Part shown: positions 15,850-25,428 of the stretch, piece after piece
How positions within the stretch are numbered: position 1 is the first letter of the stretch
Layout: every line of letters starts with the position of its first letter
From: Candidatus Equimonas faecalis
GTDB taxonomy: Bacteria; Bacteroidota; Bacteroidia; Bacteroidales; Bacteroidaceae
DNA length: 57,023 nt
NCBI GenBank assembly: GCA_018066245.1
Contig: JAGHRT010000052.1
Coordinates: 1-57,023 of the forward strand
Direction of reading: 5' to 3'
Position numbers and translations under genes: made by a program
Notes under the pieces: model-generated
Told to the model about the DNA's origin: nothing
The model's database searches: none
Seen by the model: the letters and a program-made list of their open reading frames with translations, nothing else

Positions 15850-17256
15850 ATGGAGAAGAAAGTCCTACTACCCGAATTGGCCGAACGCCTGGCCGCTCGG
15901 TGCAGCATATCGAAGCGCAGCGCAGAGAGTTTCCTCCGTGCCTTTTTCATGCTGGCCGAACAAAACCTGCTGAACGACCGCTACGTGAAAATCAAGGACA
16001 TCGGCGTGTTCAAGATTGTGGACGTGAGCGAACGTGAAAGCGTGAACGTGGCCACGGGGGAGCGCATCCAGATAGAAGGCCATTGCAAAATCAACTTCAC
16101 GGCAGAGGGCAAGTTGCGCGACTTGGTGAACATGCCCTTCGCCCACTTTTCCAGCGTGGAGCTGGCCGACGACGTGAATTTTGAGGAGATGCCGCTCCCG
16201 CCTGCCCCGCCCTCAGTTCCCCTAACGGCGGAGGAGGTGGCCGAGGAACCCCGTCAGCTTGCCCCCCTCAGCGAAGAGAGCAAAGCGGGCAATACAGAAC
16301 GGGACGAGAGTGTGCCCGCCTCGCCTGCCCCCCTTGAAGAAGAGAGCGGGGAGAGCCAGTCGGTGGCCCAATCCCTTGTGCAACTGTTGCAGTCGGAGCA
16401 GGGGCAGAAACTCTCTCCGCAGGAAATCATGGCGGCTTTGCAGCAGATGATGGACGCTTCCGCTACACCAGCCCCCTCTGCCCCTGCGGGACAATCCCTT
16501 CCCGACGCAGAGGAGCACCGGCATACCGAAGGATCCGCCTCCGGTCATAAAGACGTGGCTGGCCGTCGCCGCTCCGGAAGGGTGGCCGGCCACCGTGAGA
16601 AATGGGAAAGGCGGCGCGTCGCACAACTCTCTGCCCCGACCGTCCCCGCCATCCCGTCCGAGCAGCCTTCCGCCCCCTGCACGCCCTGCGAGGATACCGC
16701 ACTCCGCGAGGAAACACCGGTTTGCCCCAAACCGGAGGAGGCGACTTGCTCCGAGGAAACAGGCGCTGAGGGAAAGTGCTGCCTGCTCAGGAAGTGGAAA
16801 GGCTTCCGATTCGTGTGGCTCATCCTGCTGGCAGGCCTGCTTGCGTGGGGAGGCTATCATTTGTTCAGCAAGTTGGGCGATGCGGAAGTTGCGGTAGCCG
16901 ATACCCTCGCCGTGGACGAAGCCCCTGTGTCAAAGGTGAACGTCAAGGCCGTCATGGTGGATAGCGTCATCGAGCAGATACCCGATGCGGCCTACGAGAT
17001 AATGGGCACATGGGAGGAGCACGCCCTGCGCGAAGGCGAATCGCTGAGCAAAATCTCCAAGCGCGTGTTCGGCACGCCCTACATGACGCGCTACATCGCC
17101 TTCTACAATCACATTGCCAATGCCGATACCATCACGGTGGGCACGCTTGTGAAAGTGCCCGTGCTCAAACGCCGTGCCACGGGCGAAATCATCAACGGAA
17201 GCGGCAGCGAGACTTCTCCCGCCTCCACAAACACCACTGCCGATGGGCCGCAATAA
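15850..17256 (+). CDS. HU-like domain protein with a membrane helix and periplasmic LysM-like domain
   Basis: A 468-residue multidomain protein. Residues 1-100 are HU-like (KIKDIGVFKIVDV and ERESVNVATGERIQI at the beta arm). Residues about 105-310 are a low-complexity Pro/Ala/Glu linker with a basic patch (GRRRSGRVAGHREKWERRR, about 240-258). A membrane helix follows at about 319-336. A periplasmic part ends in a LysM-like segment at about 390-440 (HALREGESLSKISKRVFG and DTITVGTLVKVPVL). HU-like domains bind DNA and LysM binds peptidoglycan, so the topology suggests a link between nucleoid and cell wall; this is inference. It follows the HU gene by 2 bp and overlaps the next gene by 14 bp. 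Confidence 0.85.
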   Translation: MEKKVLLPELAERLAARCSISKRSAESFLRAFFMLAEQNLLNDRYVKIKDIGVFKIVDVSERESVNVATGERIQIEGHCKINFTAEGKLRDLVNMPFAHFSSVELADDVNFEEMPLPPAPPSVPLTAEEVAEEPRQLAPLSEESKAGNTERDESVPASPAPLEEESGESQSVAQSLVQLLQSEQGQKLSPQEIMAALQQMMDASATPAPSAPAGQSLPDAEEHRHTEGSASGHKDVAGRRRSGRVAGHREKWERRRVAQLSAPTVPAIPSEQPSAPCTPCEDTALREETPVCPKPEEATCSEETGAEGKCCLLRKWKGFRFVWLILLAGLLAWGGYHLFSKLGDAEVAVADTLAVDEAPVSKVNVKAVMVDSVIEQIPDAAYEIMGTWEEHALREGESLSKISKRVFGTPYMTRYIAFYNHIANADTITVGTLVKVPVLKRRATGEIINGSGSETSPASTNTTADGPQ

Positions 17257-17629
17257 GTTTTCCCAACGCGAAATCGACGTTATCGGCAAGCTCCTTCGCC
17301 GTAAATGCGCCGTAAACCGCTTTCAGCAGAAGCAGATTCGCCACATTCTGCGCACCGAGTTTGAGTTCAACATCTCCGACTTCGGCGTGCAAGGAAAGGC
17401 CTACGGCTACGACGAGTTGCAGGAAAGCGTGCGGCGCGGCGTTATCCAGATTCTCGACGAGGCCACGATAGCCGCCATGAAAGCCAAGCGCGAGCGCGAC
17501 CGCCAGCGCGATGCCCTCCTCCAGGGCGAACAGGCAGCCGAAGCCACTCCCTTAGCCCCCGAAGCCGACTGGCAGGCCGTACTCCGCCAGTGGGAGGAAT
17601 GGGAGCAGGCGCAAGGCGCGGCAGAGTAA
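17243..17629 (+). CDS. Conserved small protein of unknown function
   Basis: A 128-residue hydrophilic protein starting MGRNKFSQREIDVIGKLL. The first ~70 residues look like a compact helical domain with two basic helices (LLRRKCAVNRFQQKQIRHILR). The rest is a charged helix rich in Arg/Glu and a Trp/Glu-rich tail. No catalytic motif or signal peptide is visible. The start at 17243 overlaps the HU-LysM gene by 14 bp; an earlier in-frame ATG at 17174 would overlap more and lacks a conserved look. I recall similar short proteins in Bacteroidales genomes but know no function. The basic helices and context would suit nucleic-acid binding (inference). Confidence 0.7.
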   Translation: MGRNKFSQREIDVIGKLLRRKCAVNRFQQKQIRHILRTEFEFNISDFGVQGKAYGYDELQESVRRGVIQILDEATIAAMKAKRERDRQRDALLQGEQAAEATPLAPEADWQAVLRQWEEWEQAQGAAE

Positions 17630-17654
17630 GGTTTCCTTTTATCATCTTTGAACG

Positions 17655-17730
17655 AGGAAAAACTCCCCTATACACTAGGAAAAACTATCCTATACACTAG
17701 GCAAAACTACTCTATACACTAGGAAAAGCT
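17655..17730. repeat. 22-bp tandem array, locus 1
   Basis: Three full units and one partial at an exact 22-bp period (17655, 17677, 17699, 17721). Each unit begins AGGAAAAACT (with one-base variants), then three variable bases and CTATACACT. The CTATACACTAG core has CTA/TAG inverted ends. The array fills the 150-bp spacer between the 128-residue unknown and the Omp28-like gene. Units have no unique spacers, so this is not CRISPR. Confidence 0.9.
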
Positions 17731-17779
17731 ATAGCTTAAACCACGGTAGATTACCCATCATCCACAATTCATCTCCACT

Positions 17780-20700
17780 ATGAAACGTTTCATCCTGTTA
17801 CTCGCCTGCGTGTGCGCCAGCCTTTTTGGCTATGCAGCCTCCAGCACAGTGTATGTAGGCTACCCCATTGAGTATGACTATGTCTATCAGTACGACGGCT
17901 TCGGCGGTCTGGACAGAGCCACCAACATAGGGGCTGCCATCGTCGTACCCCAATCTATGCTGAAGCCCTATATTGGCGGACGCATCAAGGGCCTGCGCAT
18001 CGGCTGGGCCGACCCTGGCTACTCTCCTTCAGCCACGGCGTTCATCCGCACGAGCCTCAACGGCGAGAACATCGTCTCGGGCAAGGGCACCGTCAAGAGC
18101 TTCACCAATGGCGCCTGGAACACGGTGAACTTCACCACGCCCCTCGACATTACCGAGGACCTCGGCCCCATCTATGCCGGCTACACCTGCCGGCTCAATG
18201 CCAACTCTTATGGTGTCAGCACCATGTACCCCCACGGGCAGGCAGGCTCCGCCTATTTGAGCCGTGAGGGCGTGAACGACAAGGACGGCAACCTCCTGTG
18301 GGAGGACAAAAGCAAGGACGGCACCCTGTCCGTACAGCTCATCGTGGAGACGGGCGGCGATGCCGACCTCCTCAACAACAGAGCCACTCTCTCCGTCCTG
18401 CGCAACTATCCCACCGGCATCAAGGGACAGACTTCCGACGGCAACGTGCGCGTAACCAACGCCGGAGCAAACGCCATCACAAGCCTTACCTTCACCTACG
18501 CCTGTGGAACGACCACCAAGACGCACACCCTCAACCTCACGGGCAGCATAGCGGCCGGCGGCAGCAGTACGGTGAACATCCCCGTGTATAACTGCGGCAC
18601 GGGCAACCACACCATGACGCTCTCCAAGGTCAATGGCAAGGAGAATCGCTCTGCCAACACGCTGGAATACTATCAGATTGGCATACCCGCCACCGAGGCC
18701 GCAAAGTACACACGCCGCCCCCTTATCGAGTATGTTGAGAGTGAGAACAACTATACTTCCGCCATCTACTACGACAACTATCTGGCTCCGGGCTACGAAG
18801 GTGTGAAAGGCAAGTTCTCCCTCCTGTGCCCCCACATCGACGACCAGTATATGACGGGTAACAACGATGAAATCCAGATGCTCCTGGATTTGTGCGACAA
18901 CGATTCCATGCAGGTGATGACGCCCTCCATGATGGTGGACCGCTCCCAGAGCGTCATCGGCATCGACAACTGTTCGCGCTATTCGCCTTGGCTCAGCGTC
19001 TATCTGCCTGATTATGTAGGGCCTTATTATTCAGCCATGCTCGCCCGTCCCACTTTCGCCCGCGTCAGCGTGGGCACCGTGTCAGTGGACAAGGAGAAGG
19101 CTGAAGCCAGCTTTACGGTGAGCGGCAACATCGCTCCCGATGTACTGCCCGCCGACGATGGCCTCGGCCTCGTCGTGTTCCTCGTGGAAAATGAAGTGGA
19201 GAGCGACTCCCAGCTCAGCGACACCAACGGCGGCCAGGACGACCCCGATGAGGAGGGAAGCGCCACAACACCGTCGAGACCATCGTCCATCAGAACGTGG
19301 CCCGCCTGCGTCTCACTCCCCTCTACGGCGATGCCGTGGGCTCCTCCGGCAATTTCCAGCGCACCTACACTTGCGCTCTGCAAAACGGCTGGAATACCGA
19401 CAATATGCGCGTCCTCGCCCTGCTCTGCCAGAATCCCAAGAACGGAGGCCGCTGGCACGGCAGCGTCATCAACTCCACCGAGAGAGCACTCCCCAAGCAA
19501 GGCATCATAGAACGTACCGACACGACTGCGCATCCCGTACTGGACGATGCCTGCTTCTACGGCTTCAGCCCGCTCACCGTGCAACTCGACGACATTACGG
19601 CCGTAGGCACGAACCGCAACAACTACGTGGAAGCCGCCATCTGCCTCGACACGCAGAACGACCCCCTGCTTGAACAGCTGCGTCAGGCCGGTGCCACCGT
19701 CAGAGGCTTGCGCGTCTATCTCAATCACGACTATGCCCAGGCCGCACAGGGCCGTTCGCTCATCCGCGCCCGCCAAGGCTCCACCGAGGCCGCCCCTGTC
19801 GCCGAGAAAGTCTGCAACTTCAAGAAGGGCTGGAACGACGTCCTGTTCGACACGCCCGTCAGCATCGCCCAAGGCAAGAACTTCCTGGGCTATCAGGTGT
19901 TCGAGACCATCGGCTCCTCCCATCCTGTGGGCAGCTACCTGCCTGCCACCGTGCCGGGCTCCTGCTATATCAACCCTGCCCGGCAGGGCTTTCAGAACCT
20001 CACCGGGCGCGGTACCCTGCTGATGCAAGCCATCATTGAGGGCGGCGAAAACTTGAAGAATCTCCAGAATGCGGCCTTCGCCAGCTTCTCGGGCGTAACG
20101 GCCACCATGGTGCGTCCCTCTTCGTCCTTCGATTGCACCCTCTATGTGCGCAACCTGTCTGCCCAGCCCGTGAGCAGTATCGACTTCGAGGGTACCGATG
20201 CCTACGGCAACGTCAATGCTTATCAGGCTACGCTGCCCCAGCCCATACCTCCCTTCGACGGCGCCACCATGCCCTACAGCCTCATAGCACCCGCCAAGGA
20301 AGGCATTGAACAGCCCCTTACGCTCCACGTCACGAAGGTGGACGGCCAGAAGGCCACCGAGACCTTGCAGACCACGGGCAACCTCTACGTGGCCCTGGAT
20401 GCCTACGAGCGCGTACCCCTTGTGGAGGAGTTCACCTCGCAATACTGCGTAAACTGCCCCTTCATGATTTACTATCTTGACCGGGCCATTGAGAAGTATC
20501 GCAAGAGCGGAAAGCCGCTCCTCTATGTTACCCACCACTCCGGCTTCCAGTACGACCGCTTCACCGTGGAGGCCGACCGCGACCTCACCTACCTCTTCTT
20601 CGGCGACGAGTACAACCCCGCCGTGATGTACGACCGCCGCGTCCTTTCCACGGAAAGCACCGTCGTGCAGTCAGCCAAGGTGGCCGAAACCGAACCCTAC

Positions 20701-21345
20701 ACCACGGCTATTACGGAGGCCGCCCGCTATCCGGCTTATGCCGAGGTAAACATCAAGCCCGTTAAGGGAGCCGACGGCACCATAGGCGCAGAGGTGAGCG
20801 GAAGCGTGAACCGCTATCTGCTGGAGACGGGTGCGAAGGTCTATCTCTCCTGCTATTTGGTGGAGGACGGCATCCCCGTCAGCTCCAGCTATTTCCAGTA
20901 TGGCCTTGAGGAAGAAGACGGTGCTCCCGACGACCTTCAGGAAACATTCCGCCACAACGGCGTCATCCGCTGTGCCTACAACAAGGCCGGTTTAGGCGAC
21001 GAACTGACCATCAAACAGGGCGACAGCTACACCTACAGCATGACCTATGCGCCCCAGAGCTTCCGCGCCGACACCAACCTCGACAACTGCGACATCATCG
21101 CCTTCGTGCATCTTGTCGATAAGAACGACTCGCGCAACAACTATGTGCTGAACGCCGGAAGTGCCCGCCTGCAAGGCTACACGCTGGCGGGCGGCGAAGG
21201 CATTGCCGCTCCCCAAGCCTCGGACACTCCCCAGACACAGGGCACCTATGACCTTCAGGGTCGTCGGCTTTCCCCCTTCAAGGCTGAAAGGGAGGGCAGC
21301 TCTCGCGGCCTCTATATCCAGAACGGCAGGAAGGTTGTAATGTAA
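17780..21345 (+). pseudogene. Omp28-related secreted protein, interrupted by one frameshift
   Basis: Two overlapping frames make one protein of about 1188 residues. The first starts at ATG 17780 with a signal peptide (MKRFILLLACVCASLFGYAA) and reads sensibly to about 19258 (...GGQDDPDEEG). The second frame opens after a stop at 19249-19251 and continues as KRHNTVETIVHQNVARL. A one-base loss between about 19252 and 19262 joins them. The second half has an Omp28/thioredoxin-like region (VEEFTSQYCVNCPFMIYYL, a CxxC motif) and ends in a sorting-like tail (DLQGRRLSPFK then GLYIQNGRKVVM). Beta-rich repeats fill the first half. No canonical slippery heptamer is present, so a mutation or sequence error is more likely than programmed frameshifting. 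A GTG at 19297 could restart translation of the second half. Confidence 0.85.
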
Positions 21346-21369
21346 TGAGCCTTTGCGGGCTTTTCTGAC

Positions 21370-21400
21370 AGGCGGACATATAGCGGCTATGTGTCCGCCT
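21370..21400 (+). terminator. Terminator-like hairpin after the Omp28-like gene
   Basis: AGGCGGACATATAG (21370-21383) pairs with CTATGTGTCCGCCT (21387-21400) with one G-T wobble, 25 bp after the stop. Only a weak T-rich run follows (TTGTCTTTG). Confidence 0.65.
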
Positions 21401-21487
21401 GCCTTGTCTTTGTGCCAGACGTGCCCTCCGCAACGCCGAAGTATTCGCGGCTTTTCGCTCTCCGTTGTTCACTTTTACGCCCATTTG

Positions 21488-21520
21488 TTTGGCCGTGTGC
21501 GGATTTTTAGGTAATTTTGC
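21488..21520 (+). promoter_or_regulatory. Promoter of tig
   Basis: TTTG at 21488-21491, 20 bp, then TAATTTTGC at 21512-21520. The start codon is 74 bp downstream, a longer leader than for most genes here. Confidence 0.8.
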
Positions 21521-21594
21521 ACTCTGCTATCGTGCGGTGAACTTTTAGTAAGGGCTGCGCGACTTTAACGGACAAATTCCAATAACAAACCGAT

Positions 21595-22956
21595 ATGAAC
21601 GTAAAATTTGAAAAGACTGATGCCGTGAATGGCGTACTGACCCTCTCCATTCAGGCAGCCGACTATGCCGACAAGGCCAAGAAGGCTTTGAACAACTTCT
21701 GCAAAAACGCCAAAATGCCCGGCTTCCGCCCTGGCATGGTGCCTAAGAGCCTGGCTCAGAAAATGTACGGAACAGACGCTAAGGCCAAGGCTCTCAACGA
21801 AGTGCTTGGCGAGGCTTTGACCAACTACATTCAGGAGAATAAGCTGCCCGTTTTGGGTGAGCCCATGACCAGCGAAAGCCAGAAGCCCATGCCCGTGGAG
21901 ACCACCGAGGACTTTGAATTTGTGTTCGATATCGCCCTCGCTCCTGAGTTTAAGGTTGAACTGGACAGCAAGGACACCGTGGCTTACTACGACATCAAGG
22001 TAAGCGATGAGATGGTGCAGCAGCAGGTAGAGTCTTTCGCCCAGCGCAATGGCCATAACGAGAAAGTGGATACCTATGCCGACCGCGATATTTTGCGTGG
22101 TAATCTTGTGGAACTCGATGCCAAGGGCAACAAGAAGCGCAACGGCCTTGTGGTAGAGCAGGCCAGCGTGATGCCCTCCTTCTTTAAGAATGAGGAGCAG
22201 AAAAAGCTGTTTGAGGGCACCCAGCTCAACACGCCCGTGGTGTTCAACCCCACAACGGCATACGATGGCAATGAAACCGAACTGGCCAGCCTCCTGAAAG
22301 TGGACAAGGAGCAGGTGGCTGAACATGCTGGCGACTTCAAGCTCGAAGTGCTTGAGATAAGCCGCTATGTGGCCGCTCCGATTGACCAAAAGCTCTTTGA
22401 CCAGATTTATGGCGAAGGCACCGTCAAGTCTGAGGAGGAGTTCCGCGCAAAAATCAAGGAAGGCATCTCCGCACAGTTCCAGAACGACAGCGACTACAAG
22501 TTCTTGCAGGACGCTCGCGCATATATAGATAATAAGGTGGGTGAGGTGCAGTTCCCCGAAGCCCTGCTCAAGCGCTTCATGTGGGAGCAGAACAAGGACC
22601 GCGAAGGCTTCACCGAGGAAAAACTTGACGAAGAGTTCCCCAAAAGCATTCAGGAATTGAAGTGGCACCTTATGCGCGAACAACTTGTAGAGCAGAACCA
22701 GATCAAGGTGGAGGATGCCGACGTGAAGGCAGCCGCCATAGAGGCCACGCGCTTCCAGTTTATGCAGTATGGTATCAACAACATCCCTGACGAGTATCTG
22801 GAGAACTATGCGCAAGAGATGCTGAAGAAGCGCGAACAGGTGAACAACCTCGTGGATCACGTTATCAACCGCAAGCTCACCATCGCCCTCAAGAATGTGG
22901 TAAACCTCGACCACAAGAGTGTAACGACTGAAGAGTTTCAAAAGCTCCTCGGATAA
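21595..22956 (+). CDS. tig: Trigger factor, ribosome-associated chaperone
   Basis: A 453-residue chaperone with an N-terminal ribosome-binding domain, a divergent PPIase-like middle and a long helical C-terminal substrate cradle. The ribosome signature is GFRPGMVPKSLAQKMYG. It is the usual length for Bacteroidetes trigger factor. It has its own promoter and terminator, so it is probably monocistronic. Confidence 0.94.
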   Translation: MNVKFEKTDAVNGVLTLSIQAADYADKAKKALNNFCKNAKMPGFRPGMVPKSLAQKMYGTDAKAKALNEVLGEALTNYIQENKLPVLGEPMTSESQKPMPVETTEDFEFVFDIALAPEFKVELDSKDTVAYYDIKVSDEMVQQQVESFAQRNGHNEKVDTYADRDILRGNLVELDAKGNKKRNGLVVEQASVMPSFFKNEEQKKLFEGTQLNTPVVFNPTTAYDGNETELASLLKVDKEQVAEHAGDFKLEVLEISRYVAAPIDQKLFDQIYGEGTVKSEEEFRAKIKEGISAQFQNDSDYKFLQDARAYIDNKVGEVQFPEALLKRFMWEQNKDREGFTEEKLDEEFPKSIQELKWHLMREQLVEQNQIKVEDADVKAAAIEATRFQFMQYGINNIPDEYLENYAQEMLKKREQVNNLVDHVINRKLTIALKNVVNLDHKSVTTEEFQKLLG

Positions 22957-22964
22957 TGGGAAAG

Positions 22965-23005
22965 GCCGTTGGGACGGACGAGTGCTTCGTCCCAATGGCT
23001 TTTTT
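22965..23005 (+). terminator. Rho-independent terminator of tig
   Basis: GCCGTTGGGACG (22965-22976) pairs with CGTCCCAATGGC (22988-22999) with one G-T wobble, then six Ts. It starts 9 bp after the tig stop. Confidence 0.93.
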
Positions 23006-23042
23006 ATATCCTGCCTTTAACAAATTATAAGTCAGTAAACTC

Positions 23043-23810
23043 ATGTTGGACAAGCCTGTTTTCATAGCCGGCCCATGCGTGATAGAGAGCTTTGAGCTGA
23101 TTGACACAGTAGCGGCTGAGCTGAAGCGCATCAGCGAGGCTACGGGTGCGGAAATCATATTCAAGTCGTCTTTTGATAAGGCCAATCGCACGAGCCTTCA
23201 CTCCTTCCGTGGTCCGGGCTTGGAACGTGGCCTGCAAATGTTGGCCGACGTGAAGAGTCGCTATGGCTTGCGTCTGACCACCGATGTGCATGAAAGCTAT
23301 CAGGCCGAAGCCTGTGGTCAGGTGTGCGACGTGTTGCAAATCCCCGCCTTCCTGTGCAGGCAGACAGACCTGTTGGTGGCGTGTGCCAAGTCTGCCTCTA
23401 CGGTGAACATCAAAAAGGCTCAATTCCTCAGTGGCGAGGACATGCGCTACCCTGTGGAAAAGGCGCGTGAAGCCGGTGCCAAAGAGGTATGGCTGACAGA
23501 GCGCGGAAATTCCTTCGGTTACAACACGCTTGTCGTGGACTTCCGCAACATTCCACTCATGCAACAGTGGGCCGACCGTGTCGTGATGGACTGTACACAT
23601 GCCGTACAGCGGCCTGGAGCGGCTGGAGGAAAAACAGGCGGAGACCGGCAGTATGTGCCCGCCATGGCCAAGGCTGCCAAAGTTTTCGGGGCGCAAGGCT
23701 ATTTCTTCGAGACGCATCCAACTCCCGATGAAGCCCTGTCCGACGGCCCCAATATGATTCATCTCTCCGACGTTGAGAAACTCGTCCGCGAACTCATGGC
23801 CGAGGACTGA
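23043..23810 (+). CDS. kdsA: 3-deoxy-8-phosphooctulonate synthase
   Basis: A 255-residue cytoplasmic aldolase that condenses arabinose 5-phosphate with phosphoenolpyruvate to KDO-8-phosphate for lipopolysaccharide. Motifs: AGPCVIES, FKSSFDKANRTS, TDVHE, LCRQTDLL, RGNSFGYNTLVVDFRN, DCTHAVQRPG and ETHPTPDEALSDGPNM. It is slightly shorter than enteric KdsA at the C-terminus. It lies between tig and psd with no clear promoter of its own after the tig terminator. Confidence 0.95.
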   Translation: MLDKPVFIAGPCVIESFELIDTVAAELKRISEATGAEIIFKSSFDKANRTSLHSFRGPGLERGLQMLADVKSRYGLRLTTDVHESYQAEACGQVCDVLQIPAFLCRQTDLLVACAKSASTVNIKKAQFLSGEDMRYPVEKAREAGAKEVWLTERGNSFGYNTLVVDFRNIPLMQQWADRVVMDCTHAVQRPGAAGGKTGGDRQYVPAMAKAAKVFGAQGYFFETHPTPDEALSDGPNMIHLSDVEKLVRELMAED

Positions 23811-23847
23811 AAATGGTCTAAAAAAGGATGTGAAGACCCGAAATAAT

Positions 23848-23879
23848 GCATTTTTTGCTACATGAAAGAGAAAAAATGC
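23848..23879. terminator. A/T-rich hairpin after kdsA
   Basis: GCATTTTTT (23848-23856) pairs perfectly with AAAAAATGC (23871-23879), 38 bp after the kdsA stop. There is no separate T-run on the + strand, so its strength as a terminator is doubtful. Confidence 0.5.
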
Positions 23880-23911
23880 GTCAGAGTGCGGCATATTCCG
23901 ATTATTTTTGT

Positions 23912-23920
23912 TATCTTTGC
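23912..23920 (+). promoter_or_regulatory. -7 box upstream of psd
   Basis: TATCTTTGC fits the TAnnTTTGC box. A TTTG at the ideal distance is missing. The psd ATG is 62 bp downstream. Confidence 0.6.
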
Positions 23921-23981
23921 CCCCGATAGACCGAGAAAGCGCTTTGCGACACTTTGAAATATCATACCACGCCTCAAGTTT

Positions 23982-24683
23982 ATGGGAAGAAAAATAAAAA
24001 AAATAAAGAAGATACGTCTTCATCACGAAGGCAACAAAACGTTGCTGATTGCTCTTGTGGTTTTTCTCCTTCTGTGCCTTGTAGGTTATCTGTGGCTGGC
24101 ACCAATCTGCGTACCCGCGTTTTGGGCACTCGTGGTTTTGGCAGCCATTGTCTTTGGCATACTGGTGAATTTCTTCCAATGCCCTATTCGTACTTTTGAA
24201 GGAGATACCGACGGCGTAGTGGTAGCTCCTGCCGACGGCAAGATTGTTGTCATTGAGGAGGTGGAGGAAAATGAGTATTTCCATGACCGCCGCCTGATGG
24301 TCAGCATATTCATGAGCCTTACCAACGTCCACGCCAATTGGTTTCCCGTGGATGGTGTTATCAAGTGTGTGAAGCATCAAAACGGCAACTACTACAAGGC
24401 TTGGTTGCCTAAGGCTTCCGTTGAGAATGAGCGTAGTACGGTGGTCATCCAGACGGCTGGCGGTCACGAAATCCTGGTTCGTCAGGTCGCTGGTGCAATG
24501 GCGCGTCGCATAGTAACCTATGCATCCGAAGGAGACCACTGTTTCATTGATGAACACATGGGATTCATCAAGTTTGGCTCCCGTGTCGATACTTTCCTTC
24601 CCCTCGGCTCCGAAGTACTTGTAGAATTTGGCGCAAAGACGACAGGAAACCAGACCATTATTGCACGCCTCCCCAAGGCTTAA
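23982..24683 (+). CDS. psd: Phosphatidylserine decarboxylase proenzyme
   Basis: A 233-residue short-form (archaeal/Bacteroidetes type) decarboxylase that makes phosphatidylethanolamine. A lysine-rich start precedes two hydrophobic segments (about 21-60), then the catalytic domain with [26 protein letters not shown] and the self-cleavage site near the C-terminus ([12 protein letters not shown]). Cleavage at Gly-Ser gives the pyruvoyl group. pssA, which makes the substrate, starts 15 bp downstream. Confidence 0.94.
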   Translation: MGRKIKKIKKIRLHHEGNKTLLIALVVFLLLCLVGYLWLAPICVPAFWALVVLAAIVFGILVNFFQCPIRTFEGDTDGVVVAPADGKIVVIEEVEENEYFHDRRLMVSIFMSLTNVHANWFPVDGVIKCVKHQNGNYYKAWLPKASVENERSTVVIQTAGGHEILVRQVAGAMARRIVTYASEGDHCFIDEHMGFIKFGSRVDTFLPLGSEVLVEFGAKTTGNQTIIARLPKA

Positions 24684-24698
24684 CCTTTGCTTGTTTTT

Positions 24699-25424
24699 AT
24701 GAAAAAGCATATTCCTAACACGCTAACGTGTTGTAATTTGCTGTGCGGCTGCTTTGCTACGGGCTATGCCTTCCTTGCTGCCAGCTCCTATACGCTTTCG
24801 GCTCTCGCCCTGTCTTTTACGTTGATTGTATGCGGAGCTGTGTTTGATTTTTTCGATGGCTTCGTGGCTCGTCTGCTGAATGTGAGTAGCCCTATCGGTA
24901 AGGAATTGGATTCGCTGGCCGATGTTGTAACCTTCGGCCTGGCTCCGTCCACCATTGTCTTTGCCCTGTTTGCAAACATCCTGCCCCACGATTATTGGTG
25001 GGTAGGTGTCGTGGCTTTCCTCATGGCGGCTTTTTCTGCCTTGCGTCTGGCCAAGTTCAATCTGGACAGCCGCCAGACGATGGGCTTCATAGGAATGCCC
25101 ACGCCAGCCAACGCTCTGTTTTGGGGAGCGGTGGCTCTGACCATACTTCAGCACGACGAGTTCGTACAGTCTCATGTCGAGGCGGTCTGCGTCCTGATGG
25201 GCGTGGGCGTGTTGCTTTGCTGTTGGCTCTTGGTGTGTGAGGTGCCTATGTTTGCCTTGAAGTTCCACGATTTTTCGTGGGCACACAATCGACTGCGCTA
25301 CAGTTTCATTCTTGCCAGCGCAGCCATCATCGTGATGGCAGGCTGGGGCGGATTGGCTCTCGTCGTAGTGCTCTACATTTTGCTAAGCGTTTTGCAGGGT
25401 AAGTCAAACATCGGTAAGGCTTAG
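24699..25424 (+). CDS. pssA: CDP-diacylglycerol--serine O-phosphatidyltransferase
   Basis: A 241-residue CDP-alcohol phosphatidyltransferase in the membrane that makes phosphatidylserine, the substrate of the neighbouring psd. The signature is spread over FDGFVARLLNVSSPIGKELDSLADVV with the conserved Asp residues. About seven hydrophobic helices. MKKHIPNTLTCCNLLCG at 24699 is the family start; an in-frame TTG at 24687 is less likely. A DUF4834 gene follows 4 bp after the stop. Confidence 0.94.
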   Translation: MKKHIPNTLTCCNLLCGCFATGYAFLAASSYTLSALALSFTLIVCGAVFDFFDGFVARLLNVSSPIGKELDSLADVVTFGLAPSTIVFALFANILPHDYWWVGVVAFLMAAFSALRLAKFNLDSRQTMGFIGMPTPANALFWGAVALTILQHDEFVQSHVEAVCVLMGVGVLLCCWLLVCEVPMFALKFHDFSWAHNRLRYSFILASAAIIVMAGWGGLALVVVLYILLSVLQGKSNIGKA

Positions 25425-25428
25425 CCGT

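Noticed and set aside
19252..19262. Programmed -1 frameshift in the Omp28-like gene
   Set aside because: The site GAGGGAAGC lacks a canonical slippery heptamer and no clear downstream stem is seen; a single-base loss is simpler.
19027..20538. 503-residue minus-strand frame across the Omp28-like frameshift
   Set aside because: Its open state comes from codon bias on the other strand; no start context or domain.
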